DNA of 64,000 nt from Alteromonas sp. C1M14 (GCF_018860965.1 NZ_JAHKQF010000008.1:496001-560000), one strand, 5' to 3'. Counted from the stretch's first letter, positions 18,561-27,802 are shown. Numbers and translations: made by a program. The notes: generated by a model from the sequence alone, not told the origin.

Positions 18561-19257
18561 GCTTGATGTATATATTGCATCTATGGGGCGGTCAGGAAGT
18601 ACTGCGTTAGCAAATTTTTTAACGGATCCACAAAAACAGCAATACATTTTTGTTGAACCTGATATTGTCAACGGTCCGAATGCGGTCTTTTTTGATCAGC
18701 TCCGAGATTTCCAGTTGCAAGATCAATCTCACCTTGGTGAATTTGATTTTTCAAACCTCCGTAACGCTGGGGCGAAGGTTGGCGTGAAAGAAGTAAAATG
18801 TAGTTTTCACAATCAAATGGGGACGTTGTTCAAAGCAGACAAAACGATTATAACGTGCAGAAGTATCGACAACGTTTATTTAAGTTTGTTAGAAAAACAT
18901 CGACTACAACAACTTGCACTCGATGATGCTTGGGCTTTTGACTATTGCGTACGGGAAGCCAACGGACTGGTGATGTTTGCACAAAAGTTTCCCATTGATT
19001 ATGTAGTGAAGTACGAAGATTTTTCTACCTCACAGGGGGTACGGGATACATTAAGCGATAAGTTAAATTTTGTTGGCGGTGGAGAAGTCGATCGAGGCTT
19101 TGTTAATTACGGCAGGAAATTTGAAGCTGATATGTATGCAGGACATATATCGAGCAGAAAGACACCTTATCAAACTATTACTGAAACTGATATTCGTCGG
19201 GCTTCACAGTTACAAGCTCTGTGCAGTGAATACCAGCATTGCTTTGGCTATGATTGA
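18553..19257 (+). CDS. Sulfotransferase-like protein
   Basis: Protein of 234 aa with a P-loop-like 5'-phosphosulfate-binding motif at the N-terminus, ASMGRSGSTALANFL, as in PAPS-dependent sulfotransferases. About 85 residues later TIITCRSIDNVYLSLLEKHR fits the 3'-phosphate-binding segment, with Arg and Ser. It is near the lower size limit for the family. It overlaps the preceding FkbM fusion by 8 bases and is the last gene before the flagellin, which suggests sulfation of the flagellin or surface glycan. A carbohydrate acceptor is inference from context only. Confidence 0.65.
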   Translation: MIELDVYIASMGRSGSTALANFLTDPQKQQYIFVEPDIVNGPNAVFFDQLRDFQLQDQSHLGEFDFSNLRNAGAKVGVKEVKCSFHNQMGTLFKADKTIITCRSIDNVYLSLLEKHRLQQLALDDAWAFDYCVREANGLVMFAQKFPIDYVVKYEDFSTSQGVRDTLSDKLNFVGGGEVDRGFVNYGRKFEADMYAGHISSRKTPYQTITETDIRRASQLQALCSEYQHCFGYD

Positions 19258-19273
19258 AATTCAACCAGCGGCG

Positions 19274-19300
19274 TAAATCCATTACTGGTTAAATTGATAT
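19274..19300 (+). promoter_or_regulatory. Candidate sigma-28 (FliA) promoter before the flagellin gene
   Basis: TAAA at 19274-19277, exactly 15 bases, then ATTGATAT at 19293-19300. This keeps the TAAA-N15-nnnGATAn core of the FliA consensus but misses the GCC half of the -10. A similarly spaced TAAA-N15-ATTGATTA lies before cheY. It is about 95 bases upstream of the flagellin ATG. Weak evidence. Confidence 0.28.
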
Positions 19301-19395
19301 GTTCAATATGGGAAAAGTAAAAGCCAATAGATCCTCAAAAAACGATGCTGGAGGCAAAATTATAAGCTACACTTTGCAAAGAACAGGAGGATCTT

Positions 19396-20199
19396 ATGAT
19401 TAATTTTAACAGCGACGCTTCGTCGAACTCGACGCTTTTACAACAGGTTCAGGAAAAACAAACCAGCCTGCTGGAGAAACTCGCGTCCGGTAAAGAAGTT
19501 AATAGCGCAGCAGATGGTGCTGCGGCGCAACAAATCATAGATCGTCTCACCTCACAGGTGGAAGGTAATCGTCAAGCCATTAGCAATGCCTATGACGGAA
19601 TTTCCCTAGCTCAGGTTGCAGAAAGTGGTCTTTCTGGCATTAACGATGATGTGTCTCGGATACGAGAACTTACCTTACAAGCCGGTAACGGTATATTAAA
19701 CGATGCCGATCGTCAGGCTATTCAGTCTGAAATTACCCAATTGCAGGATAATATTAGTCAGACCATAGAACAGACGAACTTTGCCGGTAAGCCGTTATTA
19801 AGTAGTGATGGTGAAATCAGTTTTCAGGTGGGCGCTAACCCGGATCAAAAAGTTGGCGTCGATACCTCAGATGTGGGCAGCAGTCTGTCTGATATCTTAA
19901 ATATTGATATTACTTCTGGGGATGTGGATTTGGCATTGGACGCTGCTGATGCGGCGCTAGAAACCGTGGGGGCGGCCCAAGGGGGTCTTGGTGCTACCCA
20001 GAATCAGCTAGCAAGCACTGCGCGAAGTTTAAGTGAAGCAGACGTGAATGCCACTGCCGCACGTGGCCGTATTCAAGATCTTGATTATGCACAAGCAATT
20101 AGCCAACAAGTGACTAATGATGTACTTGGTCAATCCGCAATCAGTATGCAAACACAAGCGAACCAACAACAAGGTCAGGTACTTGCACTTCTCAGTTAA
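19396..20199 (+). CDS. Flagellin, short atypical form
   Basis: Filament protein of 267 aa. The N-terminal D0/D1 region has LLEKLASGKEVNSAADGAAA, NAYDGISLAQVAESGL and RIRELTLQAGNG, matching the flagellin pattern. The C-terminal D1/D0 region has RGRIQDLDYAQAISQQV and ends QANQQQGQVLALLS. The usual INTN...SLNAQ opening is replaced by a shorter, divergent MINFNSDASSNS. There is no D2/D3 insertion. ATG 19396 has AGGAGG just upstream. It lies between the glycosylation genes and flrA, so it is the obvious acceptor candidate. flaG, fliD, fliS and a second flagellin are not in the window; this may be a minor flagellin. Confidence 0.85.
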   Translation: MINFNSDASSNSTLLQQVQEKQTSLLEKLASGKEVNSAADGAAAQQIIDRLTSQVEGNRQAISNAYDGISLAQVAESGLSGINDDVSRIRELTLQAGNGILNDADRQAIQSEITQLQDNISQTIEQTNFAGKPLLSSDGEISFQVGANPDQKVGVDTSDVGSSLSDILNIDITSGDVDLALDAADAALETVGAAQGGLGATQNQLASTARSLSEADVNATAARGRIQDLDYAQAISQQVTNDVLGQSAISMQTQANQQQGQVLALLS

Positions 20200-20227
20200 A
20201 GTACGTAACAATAGAAATGTAATTCTT

Positions 20228-20253
20228 AAAAAGCAGGTTTGCCTGCTTTTTTT
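20228..20253 (+). terminator. Rho-independent terminator after the flagellin gene
   Basis: Perfect 10-bp stem AAAAAGCAGG/CCTGCTTTTT (20228-20237 with 20242-20251), a 4-base loop, and a T run to 20253. It lies 28 bp downstream of the flagellin stop and separates that transcript from flrA. Confidence 0.9.
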
Positions 20254-20274
20254 ATGAATTTGAAAAATCTACAG

Positions 20275-20302
20275 TTGCTTAGCGATCTTTTACCGCTACA
20301 AT
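20275..20302 (+). promoter_or_regulatory. Sigma-70-type promoter of flrA
   Basis: TTGCTT (20275-20280), a 16-base spacer, then TACAAT (20297-20302), about 50 bases upstream of the flrA ATG. A housekeeping promoter is expected for the class I regulator at the top of the polar flagellar hierarchy. Confidence 0.6.
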
Positions 20303-20353
20303 CATATAGATGCGCTAAACTGTAAATAATAAAAATGCGTTCTCGAGGAATCG

Positions 20354-21835
20354 ATGAAGGAAATTCTGCTCGTTAGTGACAACGGCGAACTCATTCAAAA
20401 ACTAGAAACCGTCATCACATTTATGGGTGAGACGTGTTATGGGCAAGGTTTTGCCAATAGCCAACGTTATTTGAATACTCACAGCGTAGAGGCTGTACTT
20501 GTTGATTATGAGAGTGCCGAACAGGCCATTGGCCTGATAGCTGAGTTCCCACATATCCCATTTATCGCCATTCAATCTAAAGATGGCATGATAGCGCCAA
20601 ACTGTAATTTAGTGAGTACAGCCACACTCCCTGTTACTTATCCTGTTCTTACCCAGGCCATTCATCGTTGTCAGGAATATTCCCGTCTTCGTCCTGGGAA
20701 TTTAAAAACGACAGGGCTGAAAACCCGTTTGTTTCGCAGTTTGGTTGGCCGCAGTCAACAGATCCAAACCGTACGTCAATTGGTAGAACAGGTGGCGCCT
20801 ACGGATGCAACCGTCCTTATTCTGGGGGAATCTGGTACCGGCAAAGAGGTTATTGCCCGCAACGTGCATTTTATGTCTGCACGTAAGGATGGCCCCTTTA
20901 TTCCAGTGAATTGCGGTGCAATCCCCGGTGAATTATTAGAAAGTGAATTATTCGGTCATGAAAAAGGTGCCTTTACGGGGGCCATCAGTGCACGCAAAGG
21001 GCGTTTTGAATTGGCAGAAGGCGGCACACTTTTCCTAGACGAAATTGGCGATATGCCCTTGCAGATGCAGGTTAAATTACTTCGTGTTTTGCAAGAGCGC
21101 ACTTTTGAACGGGTAGGGGGGCATACACCCATTCGCGCTAATGTACGCATCATTGCCGCCACTCACCGTGATTTAGAAACCATGATCCGTAATGATAAGT
21201 TCCGTGAGGATTTATACTACCGGCTTAATGTGTTTCCTATCGATAGCCCGGCACTGCGTGATAGGCGGGAAGATATTCCCTTGCTATTGCAAGAGCTCAT
21301 TAGTCGTATTCAAGGCGATGGCGTGGCCGTGGTACGTTTCACAGAAATGGCAATTTCGTCACTGATGGAACATGATTGGGCTGGGAATGTTCGCGAGTTG
21401 TCCAACTTGGTCGAGCGATTAAGTATTCTTTATCCAGACCACATTGTGGATATTCAAGATCTTCCCCCTAAATATCAGTACGGCGATGTGCAGGTGTATG
21501 AACCGGATTACCCCGAAGAATTGTTAGAGCGAGATGCCTTCAATGCGCTATTTGCCGAATCTGCAGCATCAGAAGCGGCCCATGAGCCGGCTGATAGCGC
21601 GAGTTCAAAAGGGTATAAAGATGATTATTCAGACTCCCAATTACCCGCTGAAGGCGTGAACCTTAAAGAGTATCTGTCAGAGCTTGAAATTAACCTCATT
21701 ATCCAAGCTCTAGAGCAACAAGAATGGGTGGTCGCCCGGGCAGCGGACAAACTGGGTATGCGTAGAACCACGCTGGTGGAAAAAATGCGCAAATACGATA
21801 TTCAGCGTGAAGAGTCGGTATCGTCAGATAATTGA
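20354..21835 (+). CDS. flrA: Sigma-54-dependent flagellar master regulator FlrA/FleQ
   Basis: Enhancer-binding protein of 493 aa, class I activator of the polar flagellar cascade. Residues 1-125 form the FleQ receiver-like domain. The AAA+ domain has Walker A GESGTGKE near residue 160, the sigma-54 contact loop GAFTGA near 205, and Walker [10 protein letters not shown]. The C-terminal Fis-type helix-turn-helix is in [17 protein letters not shown]. FlrA relatives with sigma-54 switch on flrBC; a matching GG-N10-GC site lies just downstream of this gene. The N-terminal domain reads DYESAEQ where a receiver would have its acceptor Asp, so phosphorylation is doubtful. In FleQ this protein binds c-di-GMP. 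Confidence 0.93.
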   Translation: MKEILLVSDNGELIQKLETVITFMGETCYGQGFANSQRYLNTHSVEAVLVDYESAEQAIGLIAEFPHIPFIAIQSKDGMIAPNCNLVSTATLPVTYPVLTQAIHRCQEYSRLRPGNLKTTGLKTRLFRSLVGRSQQIQTVRQLVEQVAPTDATVLILGESGTGKEVIARNVHFMSARKDGPFIPVNCGAIPGELLESELFGHEKGAFTGAISARKGRFELAEGGTLFLDEIGDMPLQMQVKLLRVLQERTFERVGGHTPIRANVRIIAATHRDLETMIRNDKFREDLYYRLNVFPIDSPALRDRREDIPLLLQELISRIQGDGVAVVRFTEMAISSLMEHDWAGNVRELSNLVERLSILYPDHIVDIQDLPPKYQYGDVQVYEPDYPEELLERDAFNALFAESAASEAAHEPADSASSKGYKDDYSDSQLPAEGVNLKEYLSELEINLIIQALEQQEWVVARAADKLGMRRTTLVEKMRKYDIQREESVSSDN

Positions 21836-21891
21836 CTGTAACTTATCGCTGAGTAATCTTGTAACTCATTGTTTTTAAATTGAAATAAATA

Positions 21892-21907
21892 TGGCATAGG
21901 TCGTGCA
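21892..21907 (+). promoter_or_regulatory. Sigma-54 promoter of flrBC
   Basis: TGGCATAGGTCGTGCA has the -24 GG (21893-21894) and -12 GC (21905-21906) exactly 10 bases apart and keeps most of TGGCAC-N5-TTGCA. It lies 46 bases upstream of the flrB ATG and directly after flrA, as expected for a FlrA-activated class II promoter. Confidence 0.85.
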
Positions 21908-21952
21908 TTAACCCTAGTAAGACGTAACGTCTGCTTTTTGACGAGGGTTAAT

Positions 21953-23101
21953 ATGATCTATGACAGCCACGGCGCTAATGCCGAACGGCATTCCACTTCT
22001 GTTCCGTTTACACCGTATTACGGTGCTTCTGAAACGCCTGTACTTTCTGTGGGCGAAGAAGACGTGGAGTCGTTAAAAAAGCAAGCAAGCCGCTTATCTC
22101 ACCTGTTACAAGTGATGCCTGCGGGCGTTATTGTTATTGACGGTCAGGGGATTGTTCGTCAAGCCAACGAACAAGCGCGGGAACTTCTAGGCGAACCTCT
22201 TGAAGACGAATTGTGGCGAACCATCATTGCCCGTTCATTTAAACCTCGGGCCGATGATGGTCACGAAGTCTCCTTAATTGACGGGCGACGGGTAAAACTA
22301 TCGATTACCCCGCTTAACAATGAACCTGGCCAACTTATCGTACTTACGGATTTAACCGAGACTCGGGAATTACAAGCTCGGGTGGGCCACATGCAGCGCT
22401 TATCTGCACTGGGTAAAATGGTTGCATCCCTTGCCCATCAAATTCGTACACCTTTATCTGCCGCCATGCTTTATGCTGCCAATCTTCAGCAAAAGCGTTT
22501 GGGAGAAACGGCCACGTTAAATTTCGCCCAAAAGCTATCTCATCGTCTTAAAGAATTGGAAAGCCAGGTGAACGATATGTTGTTGTTTGCCAAATCCGGA
22601 GACGATCAGGTTGTCACCACGATCACCATGGACGCACTTCGACAAGCCATCGAACCCACTGCACATACGATGCTGGAAAGTGCGGGGCAGGCCTTAGTTC
22701 TAAACGGTTTTGATGCCAAATATACCATCACGGGTAATATGACGGCGTTGCAAGGGGCGGTTCTAAATCTCATTCACAATGCTTCGCAGGTCAGTGAGAA
22801 AGACTGTGTGATTGAAGTGAATGTGGTACAGGCTGGCCGCAATATTGCCCTGTCAGTCATTGATGATGGGCCCGGCATTTCGCCTAATATTCAGCAAAAA
22901 ATATTTGAACCCTTTTTTACCACCAAGACCCATGGCACAGGCTTGGGCCTTGCCGTCGTTAAATCGGTGGTGCACGCCCACAAGGGCCAGTTAGGTGTGA
23001 CCAATTTAGAAGGCAGAGGGGCGTGTTTTACACTATCTCTACCTATTAGTCGTCATTCAAATTCACAATTTCACCCTGATGTAACAGGAGAGCAAGTATG
23101 A
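21953..23101 (+). CDS. flrB: Flagellar sensor histidine kinase FlrB/FleS
   Basis: Soluble PAS-histidine kinase of about 382 aa, no membrane segment seen. The PAS domain covers about residues 45-140 (PAGVIVIDGQGIVRQANEQA). The H-box is SLAHQIRTPLSAAML, and the ATPase has an N-box (NLIHNASQV), a G1 box (DDGPGIS) and a G2 box (THGTGLGLAVV). It phosphorylates FlrC, which activates class III genes with sigma-54. ATG 21953 is preferred over TTG 21938 because ACGAGGG (21941-21947) is correctly spaced. The stop overlaps the flrC start (ATGA), so FlrB and FlrC are made together. Confidence 0.92.
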   Translation: MIYDSHGANAERHSTSVPFTPYYGASETPVLSVGEEDVESLKKQASRLSHLLQVMPAGVIVIDGQGIVRQANEQARELLGEPLEDELWRTIIARSFKPRADDGHEVSLIDGRRVKLSITPLNNEPGQLIVLTDLTETRELQARVGHMQRLSALGKMVASLAHQIRTPLSAAMLYAANLQQKRLGETATLNFAQKLSHRLKELESQVNDMLLFAKSGDDQVVTTITMDALRQAIEPTAHTMLESAGQALVLNGFDAKYTITGNMTALQGAVLNLIHNASQVSEKDCVIEVNVVQAGRNIALSVIDDGPGISPNIQQKIFEPFFTTKTHGTGLGLAVVKSVVHAHKGQLGVTNLEGRGACFTLSLPISRHSNSQFHPDVTGEQV

Positions 23102-24441
23102 CTCACTCTACCATACTCATCGTTGAAGACGATGCAGGACTGCGCGAAGCGCTTAAAGATACCCTCTTATTAGCGGATTATCGTGTGGTGGCTGCACAAA
23201 GTGCCGAGGATGCACTGATTCAATTATCTGGCACCGCCGTGGATTTAGTGGTCAGTGATATCCAGATGGGGGAAATGAATGGGTTAACACTGCTTAAGAA
23301 CATTAAAAATCGTTATCCCCAATTGCCGGTATTACTCATGACCGCCTATGCCACTATTGACGATGCGGTATTGGCGATGCGTGAGGGAGCAACCGATTAT
23401 TTATCCAAGCCTTTTGCACCTGAAGTGTTGTTGAATTTAGTGAGTCGATATGCGCCGGCGCAAAAAGTAGAGTCGCGTACCCCCATTGCCGCCGATCCTA
23501 GTAGCCAAAACCTGCTTGAATTGTCTCGAAAAGTAGCAGGAACGGATGCCACAGTAATGGTCTTGGGCCCAAGTGGTTCGGGTAAAGAAGTGCTATCCCG
23601 CTATATTCATGATCAGTCTGCTCGGGCAAAAGACGCGTTTATCGCCATTAACTGTGCGGCGATCCCGGAAAATATGCTTGAAGCTACCCTTTTCGGTTAT
23701 GAAAAAGGGGCATTCACAGGGGCGGTGCAAGCTTGTCCAGGTAAATTCGAGCAAGCTCAGGGGGGCACCATCCTGCTTGATGAAATCACGGAAATGGATT
23801 TGGCTTTACAAGCTAAGCTATTGCGGGTTTTACAAGAAAAAGAGGTTGAGCGACTAGGCGGTAGAAAAACCATTTCGCTGGACGTTCGCGTTATTGCAAC
23901 CAGTAACCGTGATTTACGCCAAGCGGTTAGTGCCGGCGATTTCCGCGAGGATTTGTATTATCGATTAAATGTCTTTCCTATTGTTTGGATGCCATTGAGC
24001 CAGCGTCCCGGTGATATTGTCCCGTTGGCCGAACACCTCATTAGCCGTCATCGTGGGCAGCAACATAAAGGGATTAAATTATCAGCAGCGGCGCGAAATA
24101 AGCTCACCCAGTATGATTGGCCAGGCAATGTAAGAGAGCTGGAAAATGTCATTCAGCGCGCGCTAATTTTATGCAATGGTGAAAGTATCGACTCTTCGGA
24201 TCTCATGATCGATATGGCAGCCACCTTAGCCAGTCATCAAATAAATAACGATGTAGAGCCAGAAGATGATAGCAAATTAGGGTCGGAATTACGCCATCAA
24301 GAACATCAAATCATTCTAGATACTTTGCAACTGTGTAATGGTAAACGCAAAGATGTGGCCGAAAAGCTAGGTATTAGCCCCCGCACGTTACGCTATAAAC
24401 TGGCACGAATGCGTGAAGAGGGTATTGATGTACCCGCCTAA
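23098..24441 (+). CDS. flrC: Sigma-54-dependent response regulator FlrC/FleR
   Basis: Protein of 447 aa. The receiver domain has the acceptor D54 in VSDIQMGEMNG and the LSKPF lysine. The AAA+ domain has Walker A GPSGSGKE, GAFTGA near residues 206-211 and Walker B LLDEITEM. The Fis-type HTH at the end is EKLGISPRTLRYKLARM. Phosphorylated by FlrB, it activates class III flagellar operons; sigma-54 sites upstream of fliE and fliK in this window fit as targets. A strong terminator follows. Confidence 0.93.
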   Translation: MTHSTILIVEDDAGLREALKDTLLLADYRVVAAQSAEDALIQLSGTAVDLVVSDIQMGEMNGLTLLKNIKNRYPQLPVLLMTAYATIDDAVLAMREGATDYLSKPFAPEVLLNLVSRYAPAQKVESRTPIAADPSSQNLLELSRKVAGTDATVMVLGPSGSGKEVLSRYIHDQSARAKDAFIAINCAAIPENMLEATLFGYEKGAFTGAVQACPGKFEQAQGGTILLDEITEMDLALQAKLLRVLQEKEVERLGGRKTISLDVRVIATSNRDLRQAVSAGDFREDLYYRLNVFPIVWMPLSQRPGDIVPLAEHLISRHRGQQHKGIKLSAAARNKLTQYDWPGNVRELENVIQRALILCNGESIDSSDLMIDMAATLASHQINNDVEPEDDSKLGSELRHQEHQIILDTLQLCNGKRKDVAEKLGISPRTLRYKLARMREEGIDVPA

Positions 24442-24488
24442 CCGACACCTTAAAAAGGCCACATCGGTTTAGTGCGACACTGTTCTTC

Positions 24489-24516
24489 AAGCCACGATTT
24501 TCTGTCGTGGCTTTTT
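24489..24516 (+). terminator. Rho-independent terminator after flrC
   Basis: Stem AAGCCACGA/TCGTGGCTT (24489-24497 with 24505-24513), a 7-base loop, and a T run to 24516. It ends the flrBC transcript ahead of the fliE promoter. Confidence 0.9.
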
Positions 24517-24589
24517 ATTACCCTATCAAATACCCCGTCATTAATTTGGCATGCTTTCTAACCTATTGAAATTAATGGATTATAAAAGT

Positions 24590-24605
24590 TGGTATTACTC
24601 TTGCT
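24590..24605 (+). promoter_or_regulatory. Sigma-54 promoter of the fliE operon
   Basis: TGGTATTACTCTTGCT: GG at 24591-24592 and GC at 24603-24604 are 10 bases apart and the TTGCT -12 box is intact. It is 65 bases upstream of the fliE ATG. By analogy with Vibrio it would be FlrC-dependent. Confidence 0.85.
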
Positions 24606-24669
24606 GTAGAGTAAATAACACCCAGTCGTCAGACAAGAATCTGACCATTAGCATCAATCAGGAGAAGGT

Positions 24670-25005
24670 ATGGACGTCAAAGCCAATAGTTTGTATCAGG
24701 AAATGCAAGCCATGATAGGGCAGACGCGTCTGCAAGCTGCTGAGTCACCAGAACAGACCCTCGCCGTTAAAAATTCATCTGCCACTGACTTCTCGGTCAT
24801 GCTTAAACAGGCGGTGGAAGGAGTAAATAGTATGCAGCTGGAATCAAAAGAGATGCAACAGCGATTTGAAATGGGCGACAAGTCCTTAAGTCTAGCGGAA
24901 GTGATGCTGACTAAAGAAAAAGCCGGTATTGCTTTTGAAGCGACTGTCCAGGTGCGCAATAAAGTGTTGGAAGCCTATAAAACCATCATGAACATGCCGG
25001 TTTAG
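24670..25005 (+). CDS. fliE: Flagellar hook-basal body protein FliE
   Basis: 111-aa rod/MS-ring junction protein. The conserved C-terminal half is present: SLAEVMLTKEKAGIAFEATVQVRNKVLEAY, split here by family landmarks EVM, K..IAFE..VQVRNK and YK.IM.M.V. The AGGAGAAGG ribosome-binding site precedes ATG 24670. It is the first gene of the fliEFGHIJ operon, 14 bp before fliF, and is exported through the type III apparatus to link the MS ring and rod. Confidence 0.92.
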   Translation: MDVKANSLYQEMQAMIGQTRLQAAESPEQTLAVKNSSATDFSVMLKQAVEGVNSMQLESKEMQQRFEMGDKSLSLAEVMLTKEKAGIAFEATVQVRNKVLEAYKTIMNMPV

Positions 25006-25019
25006 TGGAGAAATAGGAA

Positions 25020-26723
25020 ATGGCGGAAGCAACAGGCACTAATCTTACCGTTTCAGGCTCTAACGATGACGTTATGGCTAACGAGGCTGAAAATAAATCC
25101 GGATTCATGGATACCCTTGGTAGCGCTGATGTGATGCGTCAGATGGCCCTTGTGGTTGTGCTGGTCATCTGCGTTGCTATTGCCGTGTTTATTCTGATTT
25201 GGGCGCAAGAGCCCGACTTTCGCCCGTTAGCGAAATTAGAAACCGAAGAACTCATTGAAACCCTCGACTATCTTGATTCAAGCCAAACAGAATATCGTTT
25301 GGAAGGGAATACGATTTACGTACGCTCTGATGAATTTCAGGCGGTTCGATTAGGCTTAACGCGACAAGGACTAGTGCGTTCGGATGATGCGGGTGCAGAC
25401 ATCATTATGCAAGACATGGGATTTGGCGTTTCCCAACGTGTTGAGATGGAACGTTTAAAGCATGCCAGAGAACAGCAAATTTCCGCCACCATTGAAGAAT
25501 TATCCAGTGTGCAAAAAGCCCGTGTGTTGTTGGCCATGCCTAAAGAAAATGTCTTTGCCCGTCGGGAGAAAAAAGCCAGCGCCACGGTAGTGCTGACGGC
25601 CAAACGGGGTAAGGTGATCAATGGTGAAGAAGTTGACGCTGTTATTGATATTGTGGCGTCAGCGGTACAAGGAATGGAACCTTCTAAGGTAACGGTGACC
25701 GACAGTAATGGACGCTTGTTAAATTCAGGTTCTCAAGATTCCATCAGCGCAAGAGCCAGAAAAGAATATGAAATTGAGCGTCAGCGGGAACAAGAATACC
25801 TAGAGAAAATTGATGCTATTCTTATCCCCGTTTTAGGCATGGGCAATTATACCGCCCAGGCTGATGTGGCAATGGATTTTACTGCGGTGGAGCAAACTCA
25901 GCGCACGTATAATCCTGATTTACCGGCTGTACGCAGCGAAATGTCAGTAGAATCTAGCACTGTGGGCTCCATAGCCGGCGGTATTCCTGGCGCACTAACT
26001 AATCAACCGCCGTTAGAATCTGCCATCCCTGAAAATGCCATTGCAGGCAGTGGCAATGCACCCATGGTACCGGGACAAAATAACCGAGAAGTGCAAAAAA
26101 ACTACGAATTAGATACCACCATTAGTCATACTAAAAAGCAGACTGGGGTTATCCGCAGGCTTAGTGTATCGGTGGCGGTGGATCATGATCACAGTGTGGC
26201 CGAAGATGGCACGGCAACATCAACACCTAAAACCCAAGAACAAATAATCAATATTCGCCGTTTATTACAAGGTGGTATTGGCTTTGATGTGGCCCGAGGC
26301 GATTCCCTAGAAGTAGTCAGTGTGCCCTTTACCCGTCTGGATACCGGGGATGTTGAAGATGTGCCTTTCTGGGAACGTCCTGAAATATTACCTATACTCA
26401 AGCTAGTGGTAGGTGGTCTGATTATAATCGTACTGATCGTGTTTGTGATAAGACCAATGCTACGTCGTCTGATTAATCCTGAAGAAATTAAGGATACGGA
26501 TGACTTCGATGCCGATGAAGGATTGGATCTAGGCGATGATACCATCAGTATGTTGTCACAAGAATTTGATGAAGGGCAGGTTGGGTTTGCGCCGGATGGT
26601 TCGCTAATGTTGCCCGATTTACATAAAGACGAAGATGTTCTTAAAGCTGTGCGCGCGTTGGTGGCCAATGAGCCTGAACTGTCCGCACAAGTTGTTAAGG
26701 GCTGGTTGATGCAAGATGATTAA
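25020..26723 (+). CDS. fliF: Flagellar M-ring protein FliF
   Basis: 567-aa inner-membrane protein that forms the MS ring. TM1 lies at about residues 41-61 (ALVVVLVICVAIAVFIL) and TM2 at about 459-479 (LVVGGLIIIVLIVFV). Between them is the periplasmic region with the ring-building motifs, including VEMERLKHAREQQISATIEE and the KARVLLAMP segment. The acidic C-terminal cytoplasmic tail (EVLKAVRALVANEPELSAQVVKGW pattern) is the FliG-binding region. Length is normal for the family. Confidence 0.95.
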   Translation: MAEATGTNLTVSGSNDDVMANEAENKSGFMDTLGSADVMRQMALVVVLVICVAIAVFILIWAQEPDFRPLAKLETEELIETLDYLDSSQTEYRLEGNTIYVRSDEFQAVRLGLTRQGLVRSDDAGADIIMQDMGFGVSQRVEMERLKHAREQQISATIEELSSVQKARVLLAMPKENVFARREKKASATVVLTAKRGKVINGEEVDAVIDIVASAVQGMEPSKVTVTDSNGRLLNSGSQDSISARARKEYEIERQREQEYLEKIDAILIPVLGMGNYTAQADVAMDFTAVEQTQRTYNPDLPAVRSEMSVESSTVGSIAGGIPGALTNQPPLESAIPENAIAGSGNAPMVPGQNNREVQKNYELDTTISHTKKQTGVIRRLSVSVAVDHDHSVAEDGTATSTPKTQEQIINIRRLLQGGIGFDVARGDSLEVVSVPFTRLDTGDVEDVPFWERPEILPILKLVVGGLIIIVLIVFVIRPMLRRLINPEEIKDTDDFDADEGLDLGDDTISMLSQEFDEGQVGFAPDGSLMLPDLHKDEDVLKAVRALVANEPELSAQVVKGWLMQDD

Positions 26724-26735
26724 GGGGCGTGAGTC

Positions 26736-27779
26736 ATGCCGGATGAATTAGCCGAAACAGGCGGCGAGCAAAACTACGACATCAGCAAGCTCGAAGGCGT
26801 CGAGAAAGCCGCTATCTTATTGTTGAGTTTATCAGAAGAAGATGCTGCCCAAATTCTCAAGCACCTTGAACCTAAACAGGTGCAAAAGTTAGGGGCTGAA
26901 ATGGCCAAGGTTGATGATATGACTCAACCTAAAATCACCTCTGTGCATAAACACTTTATCGATGAGATACAAAACTACAGTACCATCGGCTTCCAGAGCC
27001 AGGACTTTGTGAAGCGAGCGTTAACTGCCGCACTTGGTGAAGATAAAGCGGCTAATTTGATTGATCAAATCCTGATGGGCAGTGGGGCTAAAGGCTTAGA
27101 TTCATTGAAATGGATGGACTCTAAACAAGTCGCCAGCATTATTCGCAACGAACATCCACAGATCCAAACCATTGTATTGTCATACCTAGAGCCAGAACAG
27201 AGCGCCGAAATTTTGGCCCAGTTCCCTGAGAAAGTGCGTCTAGACTTACTCATGCGTATTGCGAATCTTGAAGAAGTGCAACCAGCGGCATTACAGGAAT
27301 TAAACGAAATTATGGAAAAACAATTTGCCGGTCAAGCGGGTACCCAAGCGGCGAAAATGGGCGGCTTGAAGTCGGCTGCGGATATTATGAACTATCTTGA
27401 TACTTCCATTGAAGGTCAGTTAATGGACGCTATTCGCGAACAAGATGAAGAAATGAGCCAGCAAATCCAAGACCTTATGTTCGTGTTCGATAATTTGGTC
27501 GATGTGGATGACCGAGGTATTCAGGCGATATTACGCGAAGTACAACAAGACTCATTGCTTAAAGCCATCAAAGGCGCCGATGAAGATCTTAAAGATAAAA
27601 TCACTAAGAATATGTCCAAACGTGCCGCTGAAATGCTCATCGACGATTTGGAAGCATTGGGGCCTGTTCGGCTCTCTGAAGTGGAAACCGCACAGAAAGA
27701 AATTCTATCGGTGGCCCGGCGCTTGGCTGATTCCGGTGAAATTATGCTGGGTGGCGGCGGTGGTGAAGAGTTCCTGTAG
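26736..27779 (+). CDS. fliG: Flagellar motor switch protein FliG
   Basis: 347-aa C-ring protein contacting FliF and the MotA-type stator. The N-terminal GVEKAAILLLSLSEEDAAQIL, the middle EHPQIQTIVLSYL (EHPQ motif) and the C-terminal torque helix with charged residues RAAEMLIDDLEALGP are present. It ends in a glycine-rich GGGGGEEFL tail. The gene is 12 bp after fliF and 23 bp before fliH. Confidence 0.95.
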   Translation: MPDELAETGGEQNYDISKLEGVEKAAILLLSLSEEDAAQILKHLEPKQVQKLGAEMAKVDDMTQPKITSVHKHFIDEIQNYSTIGFQSQDFVKRALTAALGEDKAANLIDQILMGSGAKGLDSLKWMDSKQVASIIRNEHPQIQTIVLSYLEPEQSAEILAQFPEKVRLDLLMRIANLEEVQPAALQELNEIMEKQFAGQAGTQAAKMGGLKSAADIMNYLDTSIEGQLMDAIREQDEEMSQQIQDLMFVFDNLVDVDDRGIQAILREVQQDSLLKAIKGADEDLKDKITKNMSKRAAEMLIDDLEALGPVRLSEVETAQKEILSVARRLADSGEIMLGGGGGEEFL

Positions 27780-27802
27780 CCTTAAAATAGAGTATCAATG
27801 CC

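Noticed and set aside
19311-19328. GG-N10-GC spacing upstream of the flagellin gene (GGAAAAGTAAAAGC) as a sigma-54 promoter
   Set aside because: Only GG, one A and GC match; the TTG before GC and the C at -23 are missing, unlike the four good sites in the window. Likely chance in A-rich sequence.
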